Shown: piece by piece, positions 1 to 12,347 of the stretch
How positions within the stretch are numbered: position 1 is the first letter of the stretch
How the letters are laid out: each line of letters starts with the position of its first letter
Notes under the pieces: model-generated
Told to the model about the DNA's origin: nothing
Seen by the model: the letters and a program-made list of their open reading frames with translations, nothing else
Databases searched by the model: none
Translations under genes and position numbers: made by a program
Assembly: GCA_024663395.1 (NCBI GenBank)
Contig: JANFAH010000086.1
Coordinates: forward strand, 1 to 64,000
Source: Pisolithus tinctorius
Lineage: Eukaryota > Basidiomycota > Agaricomycetes > Boletales > Pisolithaceae
Direction of reading: 5' to 3'
Length of the DNA stretch: 64,000 bases

Positions 1-1575
1 TCGCTTAAAGTGCTCAGCCCCATGATTCTTCCTTCCAAATTTGGAGAGGATCCTCACACCCTGCACATTTCTACAGCACTCCATCCATCAGATGCTCATT
101 TCGCTAAGTCCATCAATCATGGCCACCTCTTCATTGATCATCTCACTTGTCTCATTTGCCAGAGACAGTGGCTATGTATATCTGCCAGGTGTTCCCACCA
201 GCTTCTGTCCTGAAGCCCCCTGGTTCATCCCATCATTGTCAGCCCCATCTCATCCCATGCAGCTTGGTCAGCATGTTCTCCTTGTCAGTATGACTTCCAG
301 AAGGACATTCTTTGGTCACCTCAGGTCTGTCACTCAGTTAGAAAGGTCTTATGTGGTCGTTTCAGTCCCCCCAGTTGATGAAGCATATGGATCATTCCTC
401 CCTGCTCCCTGCACCATCTTTATTCCAATCTCGTCCATCATTCTTCCTGCATTGCGACAGCTGCAGTATGGTCTACTGTCCTCCAGCCTCCCTGATCGCA
501 TTCATGATGAGTATGATGTGCATCTTGCCTTCCTACTGCAAGATCCAGCAGAAGACGTCCCCCCTTCTCCTCCTCCTCTGTCAGAGCCCCATCCATGAAG
601 TTTTTTGTTAACTTCACTGAGAGGATGGAAGGGTGGGAGACACGATCACATATGCTCCCATTGTCCCACAGACCCCCAATGCCCTAGCCCCCTTTGATGC
701 CTGACTCATGCCCTTCAATTCTGGAATTAATACTTCCCTATCTGGAAACACTGTCCATCTGTCATGCTGTCTTTGGATCTAGAGATGTCTCTGCCAAGAT
801 CTAACTTGCATCGCCACCCCCTAATGTGATATCAGTGCGCTTACTCAGTTTCTGATTCTATTTGACTCATTTTGTGATATTTTGACTATCCTTGACTCGT
901 TCATTGCCAATACTTACCAATCTTCTTTGCTTGCTTACTTTTCATTTCTTGCTTACTCATCATGATTACTCAGTCCTTACTCATTACTTACCAAGTGTTT
1001 GTGCCTTGTTTGTCACAAGCTGTGCCCCCCCCCACAGTATATAAACCCCCATGTACTTAGCTATCAGGAAGCAATCAGAAGCCATTCACTCAGCAGTCAG
1101 TCAGTTCTTCAGTGCATAACTTGTTGTCAACAGTTGAGGCTCATTCAGAAGAGTCTATCTGTCTCCATTCATATCATTGGTAGTTGAGGCTCCATGAAGG
1201 GGTCTATCTGCCTCCATCATTCATCTGAAGCTTTATCCCCATGCTTAGTCAGCAAGTTTGCTTAGTCACCCATCCACTCCTGCGTAACTCATCATCAACT
1301 TGCACCAGGAGCATATTCTATTGAAGTCCATTACCCCCAAGTACTTTCAGCTGAACACCTTCACTCTGTTCAGCATCCCTCATCCAGTCATCACTCATTC
1401 ATCTGCCCTTGTGTAACTCGTCATCAACTTGTGCTAGGAGCACCTGCCATTGAAGTTTCCCCCTCTTAGGTTTCTGCAGTCCAGGTTCTGCAGAGGCACA
1501 CCACCACTTGCTCTACATTTGTCTTTTGTGTTGGTTTTGGTTGGTTTTCACCACCTTTCCACACTTTGACTCACA
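1..1575 (+). mobile_element. LTR-like element, copy 1 (5' end outside window)
   Basis: Non-coding block that is nearly identical to 10059-11622. The two copies share everything up to the end motif TTTGACTCACA (1565-1575) and then diverge, so 1575 is the right border. A TATA box (TATATAAA, 1038-1045) lies about 540 bp before that border, as expected of an LTR promoter. Downstream are short internal repeats of the type GTTGAGGCTC...TCTATCTG. No gag or pol coding is visible and no primer-binding site follows the right border. It is therefore a solo LTR or a 3' LTR whose body lies left of the window. It ends 30 bp from the stop codon of the HET pseudogene. Open frames inside it look random. Confidence 0.7.
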
Positions 1576-1604
1576 ATGGTTCAGCTCAAACCCCCATAGG
1601 TGTG

Positions 1605-2603
1605 TCACAGAACTTCTAAGACCTTCGCCCAAATGTTCTTGGAGGAGATGTTAGTTCCAAGTCCTGGGGCAACAATCTCATTCCCTGCTGCAACCCTCTT
1701 GTATGTTCCATTTGACTGCTGTACGAGAAGCAACATGTTGAATGGCTGTCCGAGGCGCGCAATCATCTCTAGTGCACGAGTGTAGTTGCCCAATGGGGCC
1801 ACAGGCACAGTGGGTAATGATGCAATTTCATCTGAATCATAGTTAGTATCAGACTCCAAATCATCACCCCAGGTAACTCCACTAATCAGACCTCGAATAT
1901 GATGAATCCATGGATTCGCGAAGATGAATTTCTTTGCCTCGTGTAGTGGGAGATCATCTGCAGTTGTGAACTCCACATTTCCAAGTCCCGATACCCTGGC
2001 ACGATAAAGCTCCTCATTCTCGTTATATGGATTCTCGAAACTTTTCACAGAGAAGATGATGCATGGAAGGTGTAGATGTCAGGTTGCAAAGCGGGCGGGG
2101 GAAAGACAATTGATCTTATTGTATATAATCCGTGCCTCTTGCCAGGTCAACTTGTCATGTAATTCATTGATGCACTTTTCCATTTCTTCCCCTTCGAGTG
2201 GTGGAGGGTTGTAAGGAATTTGGCTGTAAATGGAAATGGAAGCCAGGAGACAACTGTTGTATGATGATGACTTCCCTGACCATGCAAGCACCATAACTTT
2301 GCCAGTGCGAGCCACAATCTCCTCTAGGAGATGTCTGATAGTGTCGGATCCTTCACCATAGTGAGGCCTGATATCAGATTTGAATATGCCAATGAGAGAA
2401 TATGTGGCATCCTCCTCGACCGTTGCACTACATGTCAAAGCAAGGCGAAGTTTCTTGTGCACCCCGAGATCGTCTGGAGAGAAGATGGTTCCATGGGGAA
2501 TCTTGATAGCATCTGCTAGCTCTTGCATGATCTCCGGAGATTCCTTGTGGTTTGGGACAATATTGCCTAGGTATGGTTTCCATTCAGAGTCAGAAAAATA
2601 GTA
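1605..2603 (-). pseudogene. HET-domain incompatibility gene, 3' part (broken)
   Basis: C-terminal third of a WD40-TPR-HET protein whose first part lies at 13630-16622. The frame opens with YYFSDSEWKPYLG and continues through NHKESPEIMQEL and EDATYSLIGIF, the usual end of this HET family, then a conserved C-terminal extension ending in KVLEVL and a stop at 1605-1607. One in-frame TGA (2079-2081) follows PARFAT where the family has arginine. Reading resumes directly after it, so only one point change breaks this part. HET proteins trigger cell death on non-self recognition in fungi. The gene is separated from its 5' part by 11 kb of transposons and cannot be functional as it stands. Confidence 0.75.
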
Positions 2604-2778
2604 TTCTATGTAAGCTGAAGGCATGCTCAATTACAGATGTCATCCAAAAAGTCATCAAGTTTGTCAAACTTATATTGAGGTTTCTGTCACTCAAAGCGAG
2701 ACAGGCAGGGGTATGTGAGTGCATGTGAGGTAATGCTGCCTCTGGCTGCTCCAGCATGGGAATGACCAATTAGGCAAG
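2604..2778 (+). repeat. Harbinger left terminal inverted repeat
   Basis: About 175 bp, the inverted counterpart of 6316-6491. Longest shared runs are GGCATGCTCAATT near the outer end and CAAACTTATATTGAGG in the middle. Many of the differences are CG versus TG or CA. Confidence 0.75.
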
Positions 2779-2856
2779 TGGGGAGCTAGTCTCCGAGCCT
2801 CTGTGACATGCTACTGGACTCCGGCTCTGTAGTGAAGTTCGTACTAGGAACAACAG

Positions 2857-4735
2857 ATGGACTACAACTTCTACTCAGAATATGATACTCCAGCTCTTAG
2901 TCTCACTGAAGCACACAGCTTCCAGCAACTCTATCCTCAAAATGCTATACAATCAGCTGAAAACAGGCAGCCAGCAAGCATATTCAGCCTCCCAGAGTTT
3001 GCAAGCAATGGTCGCTATGTGCACAGTGGCAGTGGGACACTCACTGGTTCACACAGGCCTCAGCAGTCCATGGATGGTGATGGTCATACCTACCTGTCCT
3101 CCTTAGGCATGTTCCAGGAGGGTGAACACTACATGGACCATCAACAACACCATTGAAGTCATGGAAATGGCACAGACTGGTTCAATAGAAGGTAAAGTTT
3201 TCAATACTTCAATGGCACACAAATCTCAACACCAGCATTTCCAGTCAAAATGACCAGCTCCATCCACACAGTGTGCACCAAGGGCAGGTTCTCAACCTGG
3301 AGACCCAATGCTATGAGAATGAACAATGGCAGACTTCTGTAAGTGAATGTACACTCACTGACTTTGATTTATTTATTTGAGATTTACCAGGCCTCTGGTC
3401 ATGGACAACAGAATGACCACCCTACAGTACAGGATTGCACCTATCCAAACACCATGAGCAATGACCCCGCTACATCACCATCACCATGCATAGCCCCCCT
3501 GAAACAGAAGCACACATGCAATGAGAGCATGAGCCTTCCTGAGGGTGGGGAGGGTGTTAAGAGGATGCAAAAGGAAAACCAGCCACTTGCACAAGAGAAT
3601 GGTGCCAGTACCAACAAAAAGCTGGTAAAACCAATGAAGCAACAGCACAAGGCAAAGTAGAAGGCCAATGGTGACAAAGCAATGGAGCAGTTTGAGTGGA
3701 TGCAGGAAAAGGATCATAACTGGACTGATGTTGATATGACACTCCTTTTGGAAGCACTTCTAGGCAGTGAGAGCACCTACTTCAATACTCTTGTTGTAAA
3801 TGCCAAGCGTGCTTATAAGAAGGTAACTTGGAACTATAGTTTACAATTACACACTGACTATATTTCCTTGTGTCGATGGCAGGTTGCTTCAGAGGTTTTT
3901 GGTGACCAGCAGTGCACTGCAGAATCTGTCAGAGGGCATTACGAATGCCTGAGGAAATTTTTCTCATACATTCTCAATTACGAGTCAATCACAGGAAATG
4001 GAGGAGGAGATCCAGATGTGGAGATACTTGATGAACAGATTGAAAATGCACAATGTGCAGGGAAGGATGTTGGAAATCTGTCAGGCACCATATTAAAGAA
4101 GTTCTATGGGCTGGGATGGTATGAGCTGTTTAATGACAGGTGAGCAAGCAAATTATGTTTGCTTGAAGAGGAACTTAACAACGTACAGGCTTGGGGAACA
4201 TCCAGGCCTCACACAAGAAGAGGTATTCCAGTCTGGATCACTGTCAGATGCTGTTGAGATCAACAGCAATGACAAAGATGACAGTGATTTTGAAGTGAAG
4301 ATACAGGCCAATCCATCAGCATCATGCAAATTTGAAAAACCTACATCATGAAAGCTCACTTCCACCATGACACCTCCAGCAAGCAAAGGTAAAGTGGCAG
4401 TGCAGAAGGGCATCACAGCACCACAACACTGATGCCAAACTTCTCACGGTGGGTTCAGCACAGAAGCTGCAGAGTTTTTTTCATCAAATGTTGAGTACTT
4501 GAGGTCTATGATGGAGTCAGAGAAGGAACACTTGATATTGCTACAGCAGAAGGAGGCCCAGGAGGAGAAGCAGCATGATCTTTTGATGGCAAAGGGAATT
4601 GTGGAGGTTAGGCAGGCAGAAACAGATGCAAAAGTGAGGCACGCATGAGAGGTTATGTTGATGGAAGGAATGCCAGAGGAGGACAAGGCCCATGCATGTG
4701 AAGTGCTACTTAACTACTTCTCTATCAATCAGTAA
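2857..4735 (+). pseudogene. Harbinger Myb/SANT-like accessory protein
   Basis: Second gene of the Harbinger element, which in this superfamily encodes the DNA-binding partner needed for nuclear import and end recognition of the transposase. The first piece is a Q/S-rich leader (2857-3156), followed by a linker rich in K and Q. Next comes a tryptophan-centred Myb/SANT-like segment (HNWTDVDMTLLLEALLG, near 3715-3770). An intron-like interruption follows (about 3822-3882). The segment resumes with SVRGHYECLRKFF, and the end is a charged coiled coil (near 4490-4690) with the stop at 4733. Several stops and frame shifts separate the pieces. It converges with the transposase on the other strand. 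Confidence 0.6.
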
Positions 4736-4745
4736 TCATCAGGTA

Positions 4746-6306
4746 TCATACTGGAAAGAGGTCATCTAATATTACATTCTGTCGCTGCTGACCAGCTTCC
4801 CTGAGCCACTCATCCATCTCCCAAGCAGGAAGTGCTGTTCCAGCAGCTTGAATGTCATCAGCCTCTCCATAGCCACACAAATCCACATCATCAATATCAC
4901 TGTTGTCGACCTCAGTATTACTGTTTTCAAAGAAAGGAATGAGTTGTGGATGATCACCCAAGTCTATGCACAAGTTGTGCAGAGCAACCAGCGCCTCCAC
5001 TGCTCAATAGGTATCGCCTATGTCCTGCTCTGGTGGCATGTCCTTCAGGCTTGGAAACTGGCCCTTCAGAAGGCCAAGGGAATGCTCGACTGTGATGCAC
5101 TGTGAAGACAGTCGTCTGTTGAACTTCCAGCGACATTGCCTCTCCACAGGTGGCTGTGTATTGACCTCAGGCTCCATGAATGGGCAGAGAATATATGGTG
5201 ATGATGGATAACCTAGTGGCCCATCAGCACACCCAAAACATGATGACTAGATAACTATACCTTTATCTGCAAGCAATAAAGCATTGTCTCAAAGGTAGTG
5301 AGAGTGCTGTTGCCAGATATGTGACTTCTTCCACATCATCACATCAGATACTGATCCAGGCCATCCAAGCTCAACTGCAGTGAAACAGCACTCATGATCA
5401 ATGATGGCTTGAACATTTAACTTGTAACAAGGTGAGCACAAGACATTGCAAGAATTATATCAATGCACTGCAGGAAATTTCTTCTGGCACATAAAAGAGA
5501 AGCCATTGTGCTCTGGCATCTGTGTTAAGCGGATGAGTGTGCCATCCAGCATCCCAATGCAGTTTGGGATGCCAGAACGATCCATAACATGCCTCACAAT
5601 TTCCTGATGGCGCTCTTCATTGCCCCATGTCACAACTTTGAGGCCAAGTTCCCTCAAGGCACATACTACTTGCCTACAGTAAAGGAAGACAGTGCCAAAA
5701 CCAATCCCTAGCTTGTGTGTGGCCTGCATGGGATTTGCACCCAATATCCCATAATGAAGAAGGAAACAAGCAAGTTGAAAGCACACTGGCTGTTGTGGCT
5801 TTGTTCCAGTGGATTCAAAGATCAGATTTTTCTCCAACATGTGCACCAAGCGATCAAATGTAGTATGGCCCATCCTGCTCAGTCTATCAGGATCCATCAG
5901 TGATGGAAATGGACATGACTCACTGGTATTCATGGTGGAAATCATGATCTGGCCAGCTCAGAGACAACTCAAAAAATTCATTACACTTCTGCCATTGATT
6001 GTAAGGGCCACAAAGAATCAGTGGTGATAGTAACCCAGAGAGAACATAGAGCCCCATGCTTGTCCTAAAAAAAAAGTGAGACTTGTAGATCATGTTCTTC
6101 CGACTTGGCATCTTGTCTGCCTTTGAGATCCTGCTGAATTTGAGCTCATTCTTGCCTTGACTCTGCCAGCATGCATGCATGTGCAGAATACAATGCAAGC
6201 AGATCACTGGCATCCTGTTGTCATAGTCGCCCCGCACACAGCATGTGGTGAGCATTGAACATTGAGATAGACCAGCGCTCGAGTCTTTGTTGATAAGCAT
6301 TGCCAC
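4746..6306 (-). pseudogene. Harbinger DDE transposase
   Basis: Transposase of the element, which cuts and pastes DNA with a DDE triad. In order on minus: an N-terminal helical part (upstream of 5945); GMLDGTLIRLT with the first Asp (near 5560); GWPGSVSDVMMW with the second Asp (near 5340); VEHSLGLLKG with the catalytic Glu (near 5080); and a C-terminal part, LVALHNLCIDLGDHP, running to a stop at 4746. At least one in-frame stop after FPAVHY and one before the C-terminal exon break the frame, and short introns are likely. The true start is uncertain. The most upstream usable Met is at 6306, at the inner edge of the right inverted repeat. Confidence 0.7.
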
Positions 6307-6315
6307 ATCAGTGCT

Positions 6316-6491
6316 CTTGCCTAAACAGGCCTCAGAGTGGCCGGAGCCAGCATTACCTCACCTGCACTCGCATAGCCCTGCCTGTCTCACTTCGAGTGAC
6401 AGAAACCTCAATATAAGTTTGACAAACTTGACAACTTTTTGGATGACATCTGCAATTGAGCATGCCTTGAGTCATGAAGTGTGACATAGAA
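6316..6491 (-). repeat. Harbinger right terminal inverted repeat
   Basis: Inverted counterpart of 2604-2778. The outer end ACATAGAA borders a short TGTAG spacer and then the DIRS element. Confidence 0.75.
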
Positions 6492-6611
6492 TGTAGTCCA
6501 TGTTCAAGTAAGCAAAGTGGTTCATGTGCCTTGCCTCAGCCCACTTTGCCATGTGCAGAACCTGCACCTCCAGCCCTCATATACCGTCTCTGATCCTTTT
6601 TGCCTTTCGTC

Positions 6612-8270
6612 ATGAGTACTGGAATGGAGGACCCCAATCAGGCAGTCCAACCTGACTTCTCTACTGCTGAGTACAATGAAGCATGATTATGACTAATCAG
6701 TGACACTGTAGACGATGCTCAAGCAGCCCATATTCTCAGATCCCTCTGGGAAATTAACAACAACAGGGAGAAAGTGATCTGGGCAGCATGCAAAGCTGAG
6801 GAAATGTGCAGAGCACAGGAAGCAGAGGAGCACGCTGCTGAAGAACGAGCTGAACTACAATGCCGTGCATGCGAGGAAGAAGAAGCACTATGACTCGAGG
6901 AGCACAAGAAATACAAGGCCAAGTTCATGCCCATCTGCAACATCAAAGCCCCCACTGGGCCAGTTAACATCCCTGCCCCCTATGCCTCTCACAAACTCCT
7001 CAAGGGAGAGTATTGTGAACTCTACTTTTTCACTAATGCCGGGCTTGCTGAAGCAGAATCCTTTAACCCATCAGTCGACAATGAAGCCCTAACACTGCTA
7101 AAGACAGACAATGGCCAACACCTCTGGGTCCCTGCTTCAGCCACCAGGGACAAGGTGTCCATCATCAAAGACAAAGACCTTACCTGGGAACAGTTTGGAG
7201 AAGTGGCTCTCTGTATGGTGGAAGCAATGAGGAATCATGACTGGCCAGAAGAAAGTGTGCAGATGCACATTGACTTCTGGATGGCCCTTGAGAGCCACCC
7301 ATGGTGCCACTCTCCTTGAGAGCACTACAAGCATGCCCTACTTCTTTACCAGAGCCAACAGCACCAGCACTGGCACAGATCCAATCTGGGCTCATATAGA
7401 TGGTTGCTAGCAGAGCTGAATGAAGAGCTGCTCAACACAGCAAAGGACAAGATCCTGGACAATGAGAGGACCAAGCAGCTGGAGAACCTCCACAAGGTAT
7501 GTCTGCACCCTCGTTCGACTCATTCATCAGCTAATAGACAGATATCCTCCATGGAATTGCTCCTCATCCTCCCCATTGCCCAAACAGGAACCCAATTATA
7601 CTACTATACCACCCAGCACCATGTCCATGGATCATCCACTCCCCCAGCATCATGTCCATTGATCACCCCAACCCCCACCAGCATCACATCTGCTGATCAT
7701 CCTTCCCCTCCCCAGCATCATGCCCATTGATCACATAATCCACACTGGCATCACGTCTGCCAACCACATGAATCCACTCATGAATCCATCCTCAAACTCC
7801 ACACCCCCCCCCCAATCACCTGACACCATGTCTGCATACCAAATCTTCCACCTCCTCTCATGCCTAACTAACAGGTCAACGAACACTTCGCAGCCATTGC
7901 AAACAATGCAGCTGCCTCAGGAGGCTATGGGAGAGCCCCCAGCAGACACAAGTGCCCCCTTTCCCCCTCCTATGGAGGCTCATTGCATGATCAAACAGAT
8001 CACAAGAGACAGAGATTGTTTTGGAGCAGCAGCTTCCCTGACTCCCATCCCCTCCCAGCATGTGCAGTCTGTCTCGGATGCCACTGCCACCTTGTCATTG
8101 AATGCAGAGCTGCCCACACATGGGACAAGAAACACAAGACCTTCACAGAAAGAATCCACAAGGCGCTCTTTGCCAAAGATGGCTGATGCATCTGCACAAA
8201 ATGGCAATGGGAAGAAGGATGTGCAGAGCATCATGATGCCAGACATTTCTGCTCAGGATGTGGAGTGACA
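6612..8270 (+). pseudogene. DIRS gag-like protein
   Basis: Starts MSTGMEDPNQAVQPDFSTAE. After two TGA codons at arginine positions comes a long Glu/Ala/Arg-type coiled coil (near 6720-6920), then a globular gag core (KAPTGPVNIPAPYAS ... HLWVPASATRDKVS ... WMALESHPW, 6927-7319). A probable intron begins after ENLHK (near 7497) and ends at CTAACAG (near 7875). The last part contains a zinc-knuckle-like pattern (CAVCLGCHCHLVIEC, near 8060-8105) and KALFAKDG. It packages the element RNA. The frame is broken by TGA stops and at least one indel. Many expected arginines now read Cys, His or stop. Confidence 0.65.
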
Positions 8271-8289
8271 TCTCATGGAGCTCAGAGAT

Positions 8290-11200
8290 GTCCTTGAGCA
8301 CAGACAGTCACAGCCAACAACACTGTATAAAGTGGAAGCATGGAGCTGAGAGCTCCAAGAGCATAATTTACTGGAACACTTTAGTAGAATCCCAGAGGGC
8401 CTTCGCTGGGGCTTCATTGTAAATTTTCCCCCAATCGCACATACCCAATCCCCCCCCAACAGAGATTCAGTTTCAACCTACAACAACAAGTTTAATAAGA
8501 TTGTTCATAAGGAGATTGAGAAAAATCATTTCATAGGCCCGTTTCCACTTGAAACTATCGAAACCTTAATAGGCACCTTCCAATCCTCCCCACTTTCCAT
8601 AATCCCCAAACCTGACCACCTGGGCAAATATTGCCTCATTCAAAACTTCTCTTTCCCACATGCTACCAGCCTGTCCAATCCCAATCCTTCCATCAATTCC
8701 TATGTAAATGCACACAACTTCCCAACCACATGGGGAAAATTTTCCATAGTATATGCCTTAATCGCCTGCCTCCCCCCAGGATCGGAAGCTGCGACATGCG
8801 ATGTAGCAGAAGCCTACCACACAGTGCCCCTCCACCCATCACAATGGCAAGCAAGCATAGTATGTATATCAGACATGCATGGTTGCATAGATACATGTGT
8901 AGTGTTTGGGGAAACCCCCTCCTCAGGCATCTATGGACACATGGCTGATGCAGGCTCAGAGATCCTTAGACACCATGGCATCAGGCCCCTAGACAAATGG
9001 GTAGATGACCATATCTTCCTGCGAATCAGACAAGAGTTCTTGGCAGAATACAACAAATTGAGGGAGCTCTGGAGTGCAGAGATCACTGTGCACTTCCCCA
9101 ACCCACAACAAGCAGGAGCACATATCTGGTACCAAGGAAGAACCCTTGACAACAACATGCCTGAAGAATTTAATGAAGACTGCTCACAACCCATACAAGA
9201 CCTTGTGTGCAACTCCCCCAGATCGGCTCATGATGCTCTTTTCTCTTACAGCTTTGAAGACATTGACTCATTATCTGAAACTCTCAGCATACCCTGGGAG
9301 CACTCCAAAGATCAACCCTTCAGTCACACAACCACATACATCAGCTTCCAATGGAATCTCAAAGAATACATAGTAGCACTCAGCCTGAGCAAAACCACCA
9401 AGTACCTCAAGGCGATCCATGAATGGCGCAAACACCCAGCACATGTACTACAAGATGTAAAAGAATTGTATGGCAAACTCTTGCATGCCAGCGCAGCCTT
9501 GCCATGCAGCAGAGTGTACCTAACAGGGCTAGAAGCGATGCTGAAAGTCGGTGCTCAAAAGCCTTTCCTTCCCCATCGGGCTGACAAAAGGGTAGCCAAC
9601 AACTTAGACTGGTGGACAGACAGACTGCAGAACAGCGATGTCAAGTGTCCAATCCTCCCCCCTCACCCCTTCATCAACATTGCTGCCTATTCCGATGCTA
9701 GCTCTGGGATTGGCATTGGCATCATGATCGGGGAGAGATGGAGAGCCTGGAGACTCATACCTGGATGGCACTGTCACACACCAAAGGTGTTGTGGACATG
9801 GTTACAGCTGACTCTGCCTAACTCATTGACGAGTTGTGCACAATGCCCAAGCATGCAGATGAAGACTAAAGGCCTCATGCGTAGAAAGACTGTTGGACAT
9901 TAACAGTCATCCTTTGCACAAGAATGAGTCATCAGTGCTAAAGAGAAAAGAGGAAGCAAGTTAAGTGCACATTAAAGGTTTTTAGTGCCCATGTATGGCA
10001 TTCCGGTTTTCATCATGTCTCCATCATTTCCAGAGATATCAACTCCGTTCCCACACTCGCTTGAAGCGCTCAGCCCCACGATTCTTCCTTCCAAATTTGG
10101 AGAGGATCCTTGCACCCTACATGTTTCTACAGCACTCCATCCATCAGACGCTCATTTTTCTAGGTCCATCAATCATGGCCACCTCTTTGTCGATCATCTC
10201 ACTTGTCTCATTTGCCAGAGACAGTGGCTACGTATATCTGCCAGGCATTCCCACCAGCTTCCATCCTGAAGCCCCCTGGTTCATCCTGTTGTTGTCAGCC
10301 CCATCTCATCCCATGCAGCTTGGACAGCATGTTCTCCTTGTCAGTATGACTTCCAGAAGGATGTTCTTTGGTCACCTCAGGTCTGTCACTCGGTTAGAAA
10401 GGTCTTATGTGGTCGTTTCAGTCTCCCTGGTTGATGAAGCATATGGATCATTCCTCCCTGCTCCCTGCACTGTCTTTATTCCAATCTTGTCCATCATTCT
10501 TCCCACATTGTGACAGCTGCAGTATAAATCTACTGTCCTCCAGCCTCCCTGATTGCATTCATGATGAGTATGACATGCATCTTGCCTTCTTACTGCAAGA
10601 TCCAGCAGAAGACATCCCCCCTTCTCCTCCTCCTCTGTCAGAGCCCCATTCATGAAGTTTTTGTTAACTTCACTGAGAGGATGGAAGGGTGGGAGACACA
10701 ATCGCATATGCTCTCATTGCCCCACAGACCCCCAATGCCCTAGCCCCCTTTGACACCTGACTCATGCCCTTCAATTCTGGAATTAATACTTCCCTATCTG
10801 GAAACACTGTCCATCTGTCATGCTGTCTTTGGATCTAGAGATGTCTCTGCCAAGATCTAACTTGCATCGCCACCCCCTAATGTGATATCAGTGCACTTAC
10901 TCAGTTTCTGATTCTATTTGACTCATTTTGTGATGTTTTGACTATCCTTGACTCATTCATTGCCAATACTTACCAATCTTCTTTGCTTGCTTACTTATCA
11001 TTTCTTGCTTACTCATCATGATTACTCAGTCCTTACTCATTACTTACCAAGTGTTTGTGCCCTGTTTGTCACAAGCTGTGCTCCCCCCTCAGTATATAAA
11101 CCCCCATGTACTTAGCTACCAAGAAGCAATTCAGAATCAATCCAGAAGTCAGCTCAGCTCAGCATATCTCATTGTCGACAGTTGAGGCTCATTCGGAAGA

Positions 11201-12156
11201 GTCTATCTGTCTTCATTTATATCATTGGTAGTTGAGGCTCCATCAAGGGTCTATCTACCTTCATTCATTCATCTGAAGTATCATCTGTGCTCTGTCAGCA
11301 CACCTGCTTAGTCATCCATCCACTCCTGCATAACTTGTCATCAACTTGTGCCAGGAGCAAGTCTTATCAAAGTCCATCATCCCAAGTCCTTTTGGCTGAA
11401 CACCTTCACTCTGTTCAGCATCCCCCATCCAATCATCACTTGCTTGTCTCCTCCTGCATAACTCATCGTTGACTTGCACTAAGAGCACCCTCCCATTGAA
11501 GTTTCCCCCTCTTAGGTTTCTGCTCTCCAGGTTCTGCGGAGGCAATCCACCACTCACACATTATTTGTCTTTGGTGTTGGAGTTGTTTGGTTTATACCAG
11601 CAATCCACACTTTGACTCACAGCGCTCAACCTGAAATGGCCCCAGAGACATCAGATGGGCAGAAGCCATCATTTTCAAATTCCTGGTCCACACAATTGAT
11701 CTCATCTGCCCTCAGAGTGCAACCTTCATCGCCTATGGAGACAACTCAGGGATCATTGAAGGCTGGAAGAATGGTCGCCATCACAATGCCAAAGTCAACG
11801 AAGTCTTCAAGTGTGTCCACACCATCATCGCTGATTCCACTCACATTGTGCAGATCCACACAGAGTACATCCCCACTGGAAACAACCCTGCCAACGATCT
11901 GTCAAGAGGAATATACAGTTCCCCCCACCTTCTCCTCCCTCAGATCGCTATCCCAGCTCACCTACAGCAATATGTCATCGATGCCTCTGAACCCCCCACC
12001 CCCACCAAACTCAGACTCAGACAAGAAGGCACCTACCCAGCCCCAGCAGCAAAAATCATTGACTGTGCTCGTTGCCTCCTCGAAGCAGCAGAGAACAGAC
12101 GTGCATCAGCTGCATGCAAGGACGACTACATACAGCAGGCCTTGTTTGCCTGCTAA
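8290..12156 (+). pseudogene. DIRS reverse transcriptase-RNase H, split by insertion
   Basis: Copies element RNA into DNA. RT motifs on plus: CDVAEAYHTVPLHPSQW (motif A, near 8800), GIYGH and LDKWVDDHIF (motif C, WVDD in place of YVDD, near 9000). The connection runs to RNase H, AYSDASSGIGIGIMIGERW (near 9690). The frame is then cut by the 9773-11622 insertion and continues with RDIRWAEA (near 11650), YGDNSG and EYIPTGNNPANDLSRG (near 11860-11910), the end of RNase H. Removing the insertion and one copy of the 5-bp duplication restores the frame across the junction except for one TGA at an expected arginine. Confidence 0.75.
9773..11622 (+). mobile_element. LTR-like element, copy 2, inserted in DIRS RNase H
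   Basis: Non-coding 1.85-kb insertion. Positions 10059-11622 repeat 1-1575. It begins GTCACACACC and ends TTTGACTCACA, and carries a TATA box at 11093-11100. The flanks are GCACT (9768-9772) and GCGCT (11623-11627), a 5-bp target duplication that differs only by CG to CA. Deleting the element plus one copy rejoins RNase H in frame. No coding, primer site or second LTR is seen, so a solo LTR is the simplest reading. A non-autonomous element is the alternative. Confidence 0.75.
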
Positions 12157-12347
12157 TGGAGGGCAATGCTGTCATTTCAATGCACCCCTCCCAAGCTCTG
12201 AAAACCCACAGCAGCCCCTCACCACAAACCTGTGCCCTTACAGACCAGGACTAACCCCTCTGCCCTCCCCCCTGTGCCCCCACTGCTTAGCCAGAGAGCA
12301 CCTAAGGCTGTGGCTCCCATCTGCCACCAATGCATGAGTAGCAGCAG

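Larger units (their letters stand above)
2604..6491. mobile_element. PIF/Harbinger DNA transposon
   Basis: Two-gene element: a Myb/SANT-like protein on plus (2857-4735) and a DDE transposase on minus, converging near 4.74 kb. It is bounded by long imperfect inverted repeats (2604-2778 and 6316-6491), both beginning TTCTATGT and sharing GGCATGCTCAATT. Gene pair, layout and DDE motifs are those of PIF/Harbinger. GTA next to both ends may be the 3-bp target duplication, but one extra T at the right end leaves this unsettled. Both genes carry stops, so the copy is dead. Confidence 0.75.

Noticed and set aside
6492..6496. Exact 3-bp Harbinger target duplication
   Set aside because: GTA occurs by both ends but one extra T on the right prevents a clean call, so I give it only as possible.
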